Shown here one piece after another: positions 54,344-62,428 of a stretch of DNA of 64,000 nt (within the stretch, counting starts at the first letter, position 1; the number at the start of each line of letters is the position of its first letter). The stretch lies in the NCBI RefSeq assembly GCF_001427795.1, contig NZ_LMHJ01000003.1, positions 851,106 to 915,105 on the forward strand, given 5' to 3'. The notes beneath the pieces are model-generated. The model was not told where the DNA came from. It made no database searches and saw nothing but the letters and a program-made list of their open reading frames with translations. The position numbers were made by a program, and so were the translations under genes. The stretch comes from Nocardioides sp. Root682. GTDB lineage: Bacteria; Actinomycetota; Actinomycetes; Propionibacteriales; Nocardioidaceae.

Positions 54344-56020
54344 GTGACGATGCGACCCGAGAGTGGCGCGCCCACTCGCGTGGGCGACTACTCGCTGCTG
54401 ACGCAGCTCGGCGAAGGCGGGATGGGCATCGTCCACCTCGCCCAGGGCCCCGACGGACGCCGGGTCGCACTGAAGGTCCTGCGACCGCAGATCGTGGGTG
54501 ACAAGGAGGCCCGCGGCCGCCTCGCGCGCGAGGTCAGCTCACTGACCCGGATCCGCAGCCCCTGGGTGGCCGAGATGCTCGCTGCCGACCCGTGGGCGGA
54601 GATTCCCTACGTCGTCACCCGCTACGTCCCGGGGCTCACGCTCCACGAGCACGTCGCGGCCGAGGGCTCGATCGAGGGCCGCGACCTGCACTGGCTCGCG
54701 GGCTGCCTGGCCGAGGGGCTCGCCGCGGTGCACGCCGTCGGCGTGCTGCACCGCGACATCAAGCCCGGCAACGTGCTGATGGAGGGCCGCACCCCGATCC
54801 TGATCGACTTCGGCCTGGCCCGGGTCGCCGACGACATCCGCCTCACCCAGACCGGCTGGCTGCTCGGGACACCCGGCTACCTCGCGCCCGAGATCCTGTA
54901 CGGCGACGACGCGACCCCCGCTGCCGACGTGCACGCGTGGGCAGCGACCGTGGCGTACGCCGCGACCGGGCGTGCGCCGTACGGCCGTGGGCCGGCGATG
55001 GCGATCATGGACCGAACCCGCCGCGGTCAGCACGACCTGTCCGGCATCGAGCAACCGCTGGCCGACGTGCTCGCGATGGCGTTGAACCCCGATCCGCTGG
55101 AGCGTCCGCTGCTGGAGGAGGTGCTGGCGTGGATCCGCCCGCTGAGCACCCGCCCTGAGCTCCCGCAGGTGGCGCCCCCGGGCGGGGTGTTCGCGACGAA
55201 CGCCCCGGTCGACGACGACTTCACCCTGCCGCTGGCCCTGGCCGCCCAGGCGTCGCCGCCTGCGCCGCCGACACCGCGGACCATCGCTGAGGAGTACCCG
55301 CCGCCCCCGCCGCTGTCGGTGGTGGCACCCTTGCCGCTCACGATTCCCGGGACGGCGGTCCACCTGCCGCCCCCGCCGACCGTGATGGACCGGATCGAGC
55401 GCGAGTGGGACCAGGCGCACGGCTTCGATCCGGACGCTCCCTTCGCGCCCCAGCCGAAGGCGCCGCTGGGGGAGCGGCTGCGCCGCTGGACGGCCATCGG
55501 GGTGGCGGCCATCGCGCTCGGCGCCGGGTTCGCCGCGGCGCCGTGGATCGCCACGCTCGCGGTGGTGCTGGCCGTGTGGCTGCTGCGCGCCGGGTCGCTC
55601 GCCGCCTCGGCGGTCGCGGATCGTCGTACCGTCCGGGGCATCAAGTGGTACGACGGCCTCCGCCTCATCACGACCAGCCCGTGGCACCTGGTCCGCGCGA
55701 TCACCGGCACGGTCGTCCTGGTGGCGTGGAGTGCCGGACTCGGGCTCGCGGCGGGCCTGATCTGCTACGCCTTCGCCCTCGACGTGCCGAGCACCCTGAT
55801 GGCCTGCGGCGCGACACTGGGCGTCGCGCTGTGGTCGGGACCGGGCGCCAGCCGGTTCCGCTCGCCGATCGCGCGGGTGCTGTACCCGGCCTGTCGCCCG
55901 ACGCTGCCCTGGCTGTTCTGTTGTGCCGGTCTGCTCGCGGTCTCGGCGGTCCTCGGCGTGCTGGTGGCCGGTCAGGGCACCCACTGGGTCCCGTGGTCGA
56001 ACGGGCCTTTCGGACTCTGA
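54344..56020 (+). CDS. Membrane-anchored Ser/Thr protein kinase
   Basis: A 558-residue Hanks-type kinase. The kinase domain (about 13-265) has the Gly-rich loop LGEGGMGIVHLA, Lys in VALKVL, HRDIKPGNVL and IDFGLA. A Pro-rich juxtamembrane region follows (about 270-380). The C-terminal 170 residues hold about four to five hydrophobic segments (near 385-415, 450-480, 490-505 and 525-545), with no extracellular sensor such as PASTA. The GTG at 54344 follows a TAATCT -10 box by six bases, so the mRNA is probably leaderless. It is followed by the cimA attenuator. Confidence 0.92.
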   Translation: MTMRPESGAPTRVGDYSLLTQLGEGGMGIVHLAQGPDGRRVALKVLRPQIVGDKEARGRLAREVSSLTRIRSPWVAEMLAADPWAEIPYVVTRYVPGLTLHEHVAAEGSIEGRDLHWLAGCLAEGLAAVHAVGVLHRDIKPGNVLMEGRTPILIDFGLARVADDIRLTQTGWLLGTPGYLAPEILYGDDATPAADVHAWAATVAYAATGRAPYGRGPAMAIMDRTRRGQHDLSGIEQPLADVLAMALNPDPLERPLLEEVLAWIRPLSTRPELPQVAPPGGVFATNAPVDDDFTLPLALAAQASPPAPPTPRTIAEEYPPPPPLSVVAPLPLTIPGTAVHLPPPPTVMDRIEREWDQAHGFDPDAPFAPQPKAPLGERLRRWTAIGVAAIALGAGFAAAPWIATLAVVLAVWLLRAGSLAASAVADRRTVRGIKWYDGLRLITTSPWHLVRAITGTVVLVAWSAGLGLAAGLICYAFALDVPSTLMACGATLGVALWSGPGASRFRSPIARVLYPACRPTLPWLFCCAGLLAVSAVLGVLVAGQGTHWVPWSNGPFGL

Positions 56021-56055
56021 CCCGGCGTCCCGATGTTTCGTGGCAAACTGGGTCC

Positions 56056-56082
56056 GTGACCAGCACCACGATCATTACGTAG
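56056..56082 (+). CDS. cimA leader peptide (MTSTTIIT)
   Basis: An eight-codon frame (GTG start) with Thr-Thr-Ile-Ile-Thr, suited to sense isoleucine and threonine. A CAAACT -10-like element ends seven bases before the GTG, so it may be leaderless. It ends inside the first hairpin of the attenuator. Confidence 0.72.
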   Translation: MTSTTIIT

Positions 56083-56135
56083 CGCGTCCGCACGTCGGAC
56101 GCGCCAGCCTCTCGTTCTCGGGAGGCTTTTGTTTT
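56082..56135 (+). terminator. Attenuator of cimA: anti/pause hairpin plus intrinsic terminator
   Basis: A perfect 9-bp hairpin, GCGCGTCCG (56082-56090) with CGGACGCGC (56096-56104), starts on the stop codon of the leader peptide. Right after it AGCCTC (56106-56111) pairs with GAGGCT (56122-56127) followed by TTT-G-TTTT, a typical intrinsic terminator 30 bases before cimA. Confidence 0.82.
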
Positions 56136-56164
56136 GCCCGGGTCATGACCAACAGAGGGATTCG

Positions 56165-57781
56165 ATGAACCAGCTCGACCAGCCGCTCGACCTGCACGGC
56201 GCGTTCCACGTCTACGACACGACGCTGCGTGACGGCATGCAGCAGGAGGGCCTCAACCCGACTGTCGCCGACAAGCTCGCGATCGCCCGCCACCTGGACG
56301 GTCTCGGCGTGGGCTTCATCGAGGGCGGCTGGCCCGGCGCGAACCCGAAGGACACCGAGTTCTTCCGACGCGCCGTCCACGAGCTCGACCTCAAGCACGC
56401 GCGGCTCACCGCCTTCGGAGCCACCCGCAAGGCCGGTATCCGCGCCGCCGACGACCCGCAGGTCGCCGGGTTGCGCGACAGCGGCGCCAGCGTGGTCACG
56501 CTCGTCGCGAAGTCCCACATCGGCCACGTCGAGAAGGCCCTCCGCACCACGCCGGAGGAGAACCTGGCGATGGTGCGCGACACGGTGAGCCACCTGCGCG
56601 CCGAGGGCCAGCAGGTCTTCCTCGACGCCGAGCACTTCTTCGACGGCTACCGGCTGGACCGCGACTACGCGCTCGAGGTGCTGCGGACGGCGTACGACGC
56701 CGGCGCCGAGGTGATCGCCCTGTGCGACACCAACGGCGGCATGCTCCCCGGCTGGGTCGCCGACGTCGTCAACGACGTCGTGCAGACGGCCGGCGTCCGC
56801 GTCGGGATCCACTGCCACAACGACACGGGGCTGGCCGTTGCGAACACGCTCGCCGCCGTCGATGCGGGTGCGACGCACGTCCAGGGCTGCATCAACGGCT
56901 ACGGCGAGCGCACGGGCAACGCCGACCTCGTCAACGTGGTCGCCAACCTCGAGCTCAAGCTGGACCGCCAGGTGCTGCCGCCCGGACTGCTGCGTGAAGC
57001 GACCCGGATCGCGCACGCGGTCGCCGAGGTGACCAACGTGCCGCCCGCCGCGCGCCAGCCGTACGTCGGCACGTCGGCCTTCGCCCACAAGGCCGGCCTG
57101 CATGCCAGCGCGATCAAGATCGACCCGGACCTCTACCAGCACATGGACCCCGCCGGCGTCGGCAACGACATGAGGCTGCTGGTGTCCGAGATGGCCGGTC
57201 GCGCGTCGATCGAGCTCAAGGGCAAGGAGCTCGGCTTCGACCTGTCGGACTCGCCGGAGATCGTCAACCGGGTGACCGCCCGGGTCAAGGAGATGGAGTC
57301 GCGCGGCTACACCTTCGAGGCCGCCGACGCGTCCTTCGAGCTGCTGCTCGCCGAGGAGGTCGAGGGCCAGCGGCCGTCGTACTTCCAGATCGAGAGCTGG
57401 CGGGTCATCACCGAGACGCTGACCCACGCCCAGCCGGGCGAGGAGGCCGTCTCTGAGGCCACCGTGAAGCTGCAGGCCGACGGAGTTCGCTTCGTCGTCA
57501 CGGGCGAGGGCAACGGTCCGGTCAACGCGCTGGACCAGGCGCTGCGCTCCGCAATCGGACAGGCGTTTCCCGAGATCGCGAAGTTCGAGCTGATCGACTT
57601 CAAGGTGCGGATCCTGGACCAGGGCCACGGCACCGACGCGATCACGCGGGTGCTGATCGAGACCACCGACGGGGAGTCCACGTGGGTCACCGTCGGCGTC
57701 GGCGCCAACGTGATCGAGGCGTCGTGGGAAGCCCTCGTCGACGCGCTGACGTTCGGAATCCTGCGCCACCACGCGGGCTGA
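56165..57781 (+). CDS. cimA: Citramalate synthase
   Basis: A 538-residue HMGL-like synthase that condenses pyruvate and acetyl-CoA to citramalate, the threonine-independent entry to isoleucine. The N-terminal motif VYDTTLRDGMQQEG (about residues 17-30), HCHNDTGLAVAN and GCINGYGERTGNADL are family signatures. The C-terminal LeuA-dimer type regulatory domain (about 420-538) allows feedback inhibition. Length and the DTTLRDGMQ start point to CimA rather than LeuA. The ATG at 56165 has AGAGGGA before it. It is controlled by the leader upstream. Confidence 0.93.
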   Translation: MNQLDQPLDLHGAFHVYDTTLRDGMQQEGLNPTVADKLAIARHLDGLGVGFIEGGWPGANPKDTEFFRRAVHELDLKHARLTAFGATRKAGIRAADDPQVAGLRDSGASVVTLVAKSHIGHVEKALRTTPEENLAMVRDTVSHLRAEGQQVFLDAEHFFDGYRLDRDYALEVLRTAYDAGAEVIALCDTNGGMLPGWVADVVNDVVQTAGVRVGIHCHNDTGLAVANTLAAVDAGATHVQGCINGYGERTGNADLVNVVANLELKLDRQVLPPGLLREATRIAHAVAEVTNVPPAARQPYVGTSAFAHKAGLHASAIKIDPDLYQHMDPAGVGNDMRLLVSEMAGRASIELKGKELGFDLSDSPEIVNRVTARVKEMESRGYTFEAADASFELLLAEEVEGQRPSYFQIESWRVITETLTHAQPGEEAVSEATVKLQADGVRFVVTGEGNGPVNALDQALRSAIGQAFPEIAKFELIDFKVRILDQGHGTDAITRVLIETTDGESTWVTVGVGANVIEASWEALVDALTFGILRHHAG

Positions 57782-57809
57782 CTCGTCGCCGGTCGAGCCG
57801 GTCGCGACC

Positions 57810-58397
57810 TCAGCCGACGACGCGTCGTACCAGCTCTTCCCAGCCGGCCAGGACCTGCTCCTCGCTCATCTCGGCGGGTCCGAACTGCTGGCGCAGCACC
57901 GGCAGCGAGAGCGGCGCGACCAGCGCGGTGGCGAGGTACGGCAGGTTGCCCTCGACGCCGAGCTCGGCCAGCAGGATCCGCACGTGCATCGTGACGAAGC
58001 CGGTGACGGCGTAGTTCTCGCCCCAGGTGCGACCGGCGGCGTCGATCAGCGCGCCCTGCTGGAGGTGCAGGTGCATCCGGGACTCGCCGAACGCCAGCAG
58101 GCGCTCCATCGGCGGTGCCCCGGGGCCGAGCGGTGGCGGTCCGCCGATGACGGCCGCCTGCCACTCGCTCTCGGCGTGGTCGAGCAGGGAGGCCATCAGG
58201 CCCTCGCGACTGCCGAAGCGCCGGAACACCGTGCCCTTGCCGACGCCGGCCTTCGCCGCCACCGCCTCCATCGTCACGGCCTCGACGCTGCAGCCCTCGA
58301 TCAGGTCGCTGGCCGCGACCAGCAGGGCCTCGCGGTTGCGCGCGGCATCACGTCGCTCGGTCGGCGGCGTGGTGAGCAGGGAGATGGGTTTCGACAT
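57810..58397 (-). CDS. TetR-family repressor
   Basis: A 195-residue TetR regulator with the helix-turn-helix at about 16-62 (AALLVAASDLIEGCSVEAVTMEAV-type helix, then AKAGVGKGTVFRRFGSREGL). The ligand domain follows, with a TetR_C-type pattern around GALIDAAGRTWGENYAV. It is divergent from the flavin-dependent reductase gene across 74 bases that contain two perfect palindromes. It probably represses both. Confidence 0.93.
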   Translation of the reverse strand: MSKPISLLTTPPTERRDAARNREALLVAASDLIEGCSVEAVTMEAVAAKAGVGKGTVFRRFGSREGLMASLLDHAESEWQAAVIGGPPPLGPGAPPMERLLAFGESRMHLHLQQGALIDAAGRTWGENYAVTGFVTMHVRILLAELGVEGNLPYLATALVAPLSLPVLRQQFGPAEMSEEQVLAGWEELVRRVVG

Positions 58398-58425
58398 GGC
58401 TCACCCAGCCTAGTTGGCGAAAGTT

Positions 58426-58464
58426 TTCCGGGACCCGGAATAGAAACGGACCGCGGTCCGTTTC
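58426..58464. promoter_or_regulatory. Two adjacent palindromes: probable TetR operators
   Basis: TTCCGGG-A-CCCGGAA (58426-58440) and a perfect 22-bp palindrome (58443-58464, core GGACCGCGGTCC, outer GAAAC/GTTTC) lie side by side between the TetR and reductase starts. The second has the form typical for TetR dimers and ends eight bases from the reductase start. Confidence 0.75.
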
Positions 58465-58471
58465 GACCGGC

Positions 58472-59032
58472 ATGACTACTTCTGAGACCACCCGCGTCGC
58501 CGTCCTCGTCGGCAGCCTCCGTGCCGACTCGCTCAACCGCAAGCTCGCCGAGGTCCTCCGTGACCAGGCGCCTGCCGGCGTGACCATCGACATCGTCGAC
58601 GGTCTTGGCCAGATCCCCTTCTACAACGAGGACGTGGACGGCGAGAACGCCCCCGCTGCTGTCACCGCGCTGCGTGACGCCATCGGCGCCGCTGACCGCG
58701 TCCTGGTCATCACCCCCGAGTACAACGGCACCATGCCCGCCGTCCTGAACAACGCGATCGACTGGGCGTCGCGCCCGTTCGGCGAGGGTGCCATCAAGGG
58801 CAAGCCGTTCGCCGTCGTCGGCACCTCGGTCGGCCAGTTCGGCGGCAAGTGGGCCCACGACGACACCCGTCGCTCCGCCGGGGTGGCCGGCGCCGTCGTC
58901 GTCGAGGACGTCGACCTGGCCCACGCGTACGCCTGGGGCACCGACCCGTCGAGCGACGAGGAGACGATCGCGAAGTTCGTCGCCGCCCTCGGCGACCTCG
59001 CCGGCTTCACCCCCGAGGTCACCGCAGCCTGA
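58472..59032 (+). CDS. NADPH-dependent FMN reductase
   Basis: A 186-residue flavodoxin-like quinone/azo/chromate reductase-type enzyme. FMN-binding loop GSLRADSLNRKLA (about residues 14-26) and the family pattern PEYNGTMPAVLNNAIDW (about 83-99) are clear. It should be induced by electrophiles such as quinones when the divergent TetR repressor releases the operator. It is followed after 27 bases by the amidase gene, which has its own leaderless-type promoter (TACGGT before the GTG). Confidence 0.92.
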   Translation: MTTSETTRVAVLVGSLRADSLNRKLAEVLRDQAPAGVTIDIVDGLGQIPFYNEDVDGENAPAAVTALRDAIGAADRVLVITPEYNGTMPAVLNNAIDWASRPFGEGAIKGKPFAVVGTSVGQFGGKWAHDDTRRSAGVAGAVVVEDVDLAHAYAWGTDPSSDEETIAKFVAALGDLAGFTPEVTAA

Positions 59033-59059
59033 CCTCCCCCTGAGGACTACGGTCGGGGC

Positions 59060-60484
59060 GTGGCCGAACTGCACGACCTGACCGCCCTCGAGCAGGGGGA
59101 GCTGATCCGCTCCGGCGAGATCAGCCCCGTCGAGCTCACCGAGCACTACCTCGAACGCGCCGCGCGTCTCCCTCGGGAGTACGTCGACGGCGCGTTCGTG
59201 CATCGCGACCCGGATGCCGCGCGGCTGCGCGCCCGCGAGGTCGCCGCCGTGGGGCCGGTGGGCGACGGGGCGTCACCGCTCGCCGGCGTACCGACTGCGA
59301 TCAAGGACCTCAACCTGACGGCGGGGGTGCCGACCGCCTTCGGGTCGCCGGCCTTCGCGGGCTACGTGCCCGAGGTCTCGGACGCGGTGACCCTGGCGAT
59401 CGAGGCGGCCGGCATGGTCAGCCTCGGCAAGACGAGCACCCCCGAGTTCGGGTCGCCCTGCTACACCGAGCCCGAGGGGCGCCCACCTGCGGTGACGCCG
59501 TGGGACGTGACCCGGATGGCCGGTGGATCGTCGGGTGGCGCTGCCTCTGCCGTCGCGGCCGGCCTGGTGCCCGTCGCCCAGGGGTCGGACGGTGGCGGCT
59601 CGATCCGGATCCCGGCCTCCTGCTGCGGATTGGTGGGCCTCAAGCCGACCCGGGGCCGGATCAGCGGGTTCCCGATGTACGGCGACCCGGTGGGCCTCGC
59701 CGTCTCCGGGCCGATCGCGCGCACCGTCGGTGACGCGGCCGCGATGCTCGACGTGCTCGCAGGACGTCGAGCGGGTGACCCGTCGTGGGCGCCCGAGCCG
59801 TCCGGCACCTTCCTGTCCGCGGTGGGGCGCGAGCCCGGTCGGCTGCGGATCGCCTGCTTCGACGAACCGGTGATCGCCGACATCGAGGTGCACCCGGACG
59901 TGCGCCGCGCCTACCAGTCCGCCATCGCCCTGCTGACGTCCCTCGGGCACTCCGTCGAGGGCGTGCACGTGCCGATGCCGCGCGAGGCGGTCCCCGTCTT
60001 CGAGACCTGTTGGGCGGTGCTCACCGCGCTGTCGACGGTGCCGCTGTCCGCTGGTCAGCGCGGGACGCTGCGACCGCTGACGCGCTGGCTCGGCGATCGG
60101 GGAGCGGCGATCTCCGCGCCGGAGTTCGGGCTGGCGCTCGGCCAGCTGCGGCGGTACGCGGCCGAAGCGCTGGTCGCGCTGGCGCCGTACGACATCGTGC
60201 TCACGCCGACCCTGGCCACCCCGCCGCTGCCCGTCGGCGCGCTGCGCGACGACGACGACCCGGCTGCGGACTTCGAGGCGCAGAAGCGGTTCACGCCGTG
60301 GACGTCCGCGTGGAACGTCACCGGGATGCCGGCCATCTCGCTCCCGCTGCACCACACCCCCGACGGCCTCCCGGTCGGCATCATGCTCGCCGCCCGTCCT
60401 GCCGAGGAGGAGCTGTTGCTCTCCCTCGCCGCCCAGGTCGAGGCCGCCGCCCCGTGGAAGGACCGCCGCCCGCCGCTCTGGTGA
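59060..60484 (+). CDS. Amidase-signature hydrolase
   Basis: A 474-residue amidase-signature enzyme. The Ser-cisSer-Lys triad is visible: Lys in PTAIKDLNLTAG (about residue 80), cis-Ser in MAGGSSGGAASAVAAG, and the nucleophile Ser in GSDGGGSIRIPASCCG. The substrate range of such enzymes is wide (amides, carbamates, nitrile-derived amides). There are no gatAB partners near, so it is not the tRNA amidotransferase. It ends at the composite repeat before bioD. Confidence 0.92.
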   Translation: MAELHDLTALEQGELIRSGEISPVELTEHYLERAARLPREYVDGAFVHRDPDAARLRAREVAAVGPVGDGASPLAGVPTAIKDLNLTAGVPTAFGSPAFAGYVPEVSDAVTLAIEAAGMVSLGKTSTPEFGSPCYTEPEGRPPAVTPWDVTRMAGGSSGGAASAVAAGLVPVAQGSDGGGSIRIPASCCGLVGLKPTRGRISGFPMYGDPVGLAVSGPIARTVGDAAAMLDVLAGRRAGDPSWAPEPSGTFLSAVGREPGRLRIACFDEPVIADIEVHPDVRRAYQSAIALLTSLGHSVEGVHVPMPREAVPVFETCWAVLTALSTVPLSAGQRGTLRPLTRWLGDRGAAISAPEFGLALGQLRRYAAEALVALAPYDIVLTPTLATPPLPVGALRDDDDPAADFEAQKRFTPWTSAWNVTGMPAISLPLHHTPDGLPVGIMLAARPAEEELLLSLAAQVEAAAPWKDRRPPLW

Positions 60485-60486
60485 CA

Positions 60487-60582
60487 CGCGAGGTGCGTGG
60501 GTTTCGCGCTCGAGGTGCGTGGGTTTCGCGGTCGAGGTGCGCGCAACCCACGCACCTCGAGCGCGAAACCCACGCACTTCGT
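60487..60582. repeat. Composite inverted repeat at the amidase/bioD convergent junction
   Basis: The unit CGCGAGGTGCGTGGGTTTCG occurs twice forward (from 60487 and from 60509), then as a fragment (60531-60540), and twice reversed (60543-60563 and 60562-60582). The pattern, two forward, fragment, two reversed, is the same as at 28785-28900, and the units are related (CGAG...GGGTTT). It fills the gap between the amidase stop and the bioD stop. Confidence 0.8.
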
Positions 60583-60587
60583 GGAGA

Positions 60588-61304
60588 TCAGGCGAACCAG
60601 GCGGGGGCGTCCTCGAGGAAATGCGAGCGAGAGAGGCTGCCGGCACCCTCGGGGATGACCGCGACCACGGGGACGCCGGTGATGCGGGGCAGGTCGTCGC
60701 GGTTGCACGACTCGGCGAGACCAGGCGAGTCGGGCCAGGAACCGATGACCAGGCCGGCGGGCTCGACCTGGACCGCGCGCAGGGCGGTGACGGTCAGCTC
60801 GGTGTGGTTGAGAGTGCCGAGGCCGGCCCGGGTGACTACCACGACGTCGACGGGCGAGCTCACCATGTCGCCGGTACGGCGCCGCAACGCGAAGGTCAGG
60901 TCGCGCGCGAGGTCGAGCAGGGTGCCGCCCTCGGCGTCCAACCGGACGAGCAGTCCGCCGGCGCCCTCGACCAGCACGACGTCGTACGCGTCGTCGGTCA
61001 GCAGGCCACGGATCCGGGAGACGTGCTCGCGCACGGTGGGGATCGCCACCCCCTGTCGGCGCGCGGCGGTGTCCGGCGCGAGCGGCTCGTCGAGCGCCAC
61101 GAACTGGACCGTGTCGACCCCGGTGAGCAAGCGGACCGTGTCGACGTCGGGCACGTCCGGGTCGGCTCCACCGACGCCGGTCTGGACGGGCTTGACGACC
61201 AGCACCCGGTGCCCGGCGGCGGCCTCGCGAGCAGCCAGCGCCGCCGTCGCGATCGTCTTGCCGACCCCGGTGTCGGTGCCGGTGACCACGACGACTCGGG
61301 TCAC
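60588..61304 (-). CDS. bioD: Dethiobiotin synthetase
   Basis: A 238-residue ATP-dependent enzyme that closes the ureido ring from DAPA and CO2. It has the P-loop GTDTGVGKT (residues 8-16), Lys in VVKPVQTG and the acidic loop VVLVEGAGGLLV. The GTG start at 61304 overlaps the bioF stop (GTGA). It is the last gene of bioB-A-F-D on the minus strand and ends at the composite repeat. Confidence 0.95.
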   Translation of the reverse strand: MTRVVVVTGTDTGVGKTIATAALAAREAAAGHRVLVVKPVQTGVGGADPDVPDVDTVRLLTGVDTVQFVALDEPLAPDTAARRQGVAIPTVREHVSRIRGLLTDDAYDVVLVEGAGGLLVRLDAEGGTLLDLARDLTFALRRRTGDMVSSPVDVVVVTRAGLGTLNHTELTVTALRAVQVEPAGLVIGSWPDSPGLAESCNRDDLPRITGVPVVAVIPEGAGSLSRSHFLEDAPAWFA

Positions 61305-62428
61305 TGGTGTTCCTTCACGAGGGCGACCAGGGTCGCGACGGCACGCGCCCAGTCGTCCTCGGGGACGCCGGCGCTGGCCGTGATGCGCAGGCGCGAGATG
61401 CCGTCCGGCACCGAGGGCGGCCGGAAGCACCCGACCCGAAGGCCCGCCTCGAGGGCGGCTGCCTGAGCTGCGACCGCGGCCTGCGGCGAGGACATCGGGA
61501 CCGACAGCACCGCACCAGCGGGCGCCACGATGCCGAGTGCGTCAGCCAGGTCGCTGACGCGTCGGCGTACGGTCTGTGCCAGCTCGGGCCGCGCGACGAT
61601 CTCGCGCAGTGCCGCGAGAGCACCGGCGGTCGGGGCGGGCGCCAGCCCGGTGTCGAAGATGAACGGGCGGGCCCGGTTGACCAGGTGCTCGCGAACTGCG
61701 GCGGAGCCGAGGACCGCACCGCCCTGGCTGCCGAGCGACTTCGACAGGGTCGCGGTGACGACGACGTGGGGGAGTCCGGCGAGTCCGAGCGTGGTCACGA
61801 GCCCGGGTCCGTGGACCCCGACGCCATGGGCCTCGTCGGCGATCAGGAGGGCGTCGTACTCCTCGCAGAGGGTGGCGAGCTCGACCAGCGGCGCGGCGTC
61901 GCCGAGGACGGAGTAGACCGACTCGACGAGGACCATCGCCCGCTCGCCGGCGGCCTCGGCCTCGACCAGGCCGGCGCGCACGGCGTCGACGTCGCTGTGC
62001 GGCACGACGGTCAGCTGGGCTCGCGACAGGCGGACTGCGTCCACCAGAGAGGCGTGGATGTGGGCGTCCGAGATGACCCTCGTCGTCCGGTCGGCGAGTG
62101 CGGTGACGACGGCCAGGTTGGCGTGGTAGCCGGTGGAGAACACGAGTGCAGCGGGCTGCTGGAGGTACGCCGCCAGCTCGGCCTCGAGCTCGGCGTGCAC
62201 CGCCAGGGTGCCGGTGACCAGACGCGAGGCGCTCGCTCCCGAGCCCCAGGTCAGGGCGGCGTCGGCCGCTGCGCGGCAGACCGCGGGGTCGCGAGCGAGG
62301 CCGAGGTAGTCGTTGCCGGCGAGATCGATCGTCGCGTCGTCGGAGGCGCGTGCCCGCAGCCGGCGGGTCAGTCCAGCGGCTTCCCGGCCCGCCGCTTCGG
62401 CGTCCAGCCACTCACTCCAGCGACTCAT
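61301..62428 (-). CDS. bioF: 8-Amino-7-oxononanoate synthase
   Basis: A 375-residue PLP enzyme of the alpha-oxoamine synthase family that joins pimeloyl-ACP/CoA and alanine. Motifs are NDYLGLARDP, FSTGYHANLAV, IADEAHGVGVHG and the PLP Lys in ATLSKSLGSQGG. It overlaps both bioA and bioD by four bases, so translation is coupled. The ATG at 62428 is selected by the overlap. Confidence 0.95.
   Translation of the reverse strand: MSRWSEWLDAEAAGREAAGLTRRLRARASDDATIDLAGNDYLGLARDPAVCRAAADAALTWGSGASASRLVTGTLAVHAELEAELAAYLQQPAALVFSTGYHANLAVVTALADRTTRVISDAHIHASLVDAVRLSRAQLTVVPHSDVDAVRAGLVEAEAAGERAMVLVESVYSVLGDAAPLVELATLCEEYDALLIADEAHGVGVHGPGLVTTLGLAGLPHVVVTATLSKSLGSQGGAVLGSAAVREHLVNRARPFIFDTGLAPAPTAGALAALREIVARPELAQTVRRRVSDLADALGIVAPAGAVLSVPMSSPQAAVAAQAAALEAGLRVGCFRPPSVPDGISRLRITASAGVPEDDWARAVATLVALVKEHQ

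Noticed and set aside
56146..56169. A seven-codon ORF overlapping the cimA start as a second leader peptide
   Set aside because: It lacks branched-chain codon runs, lies after the terminator, and covers the ribosome site of cimA; probably chance.
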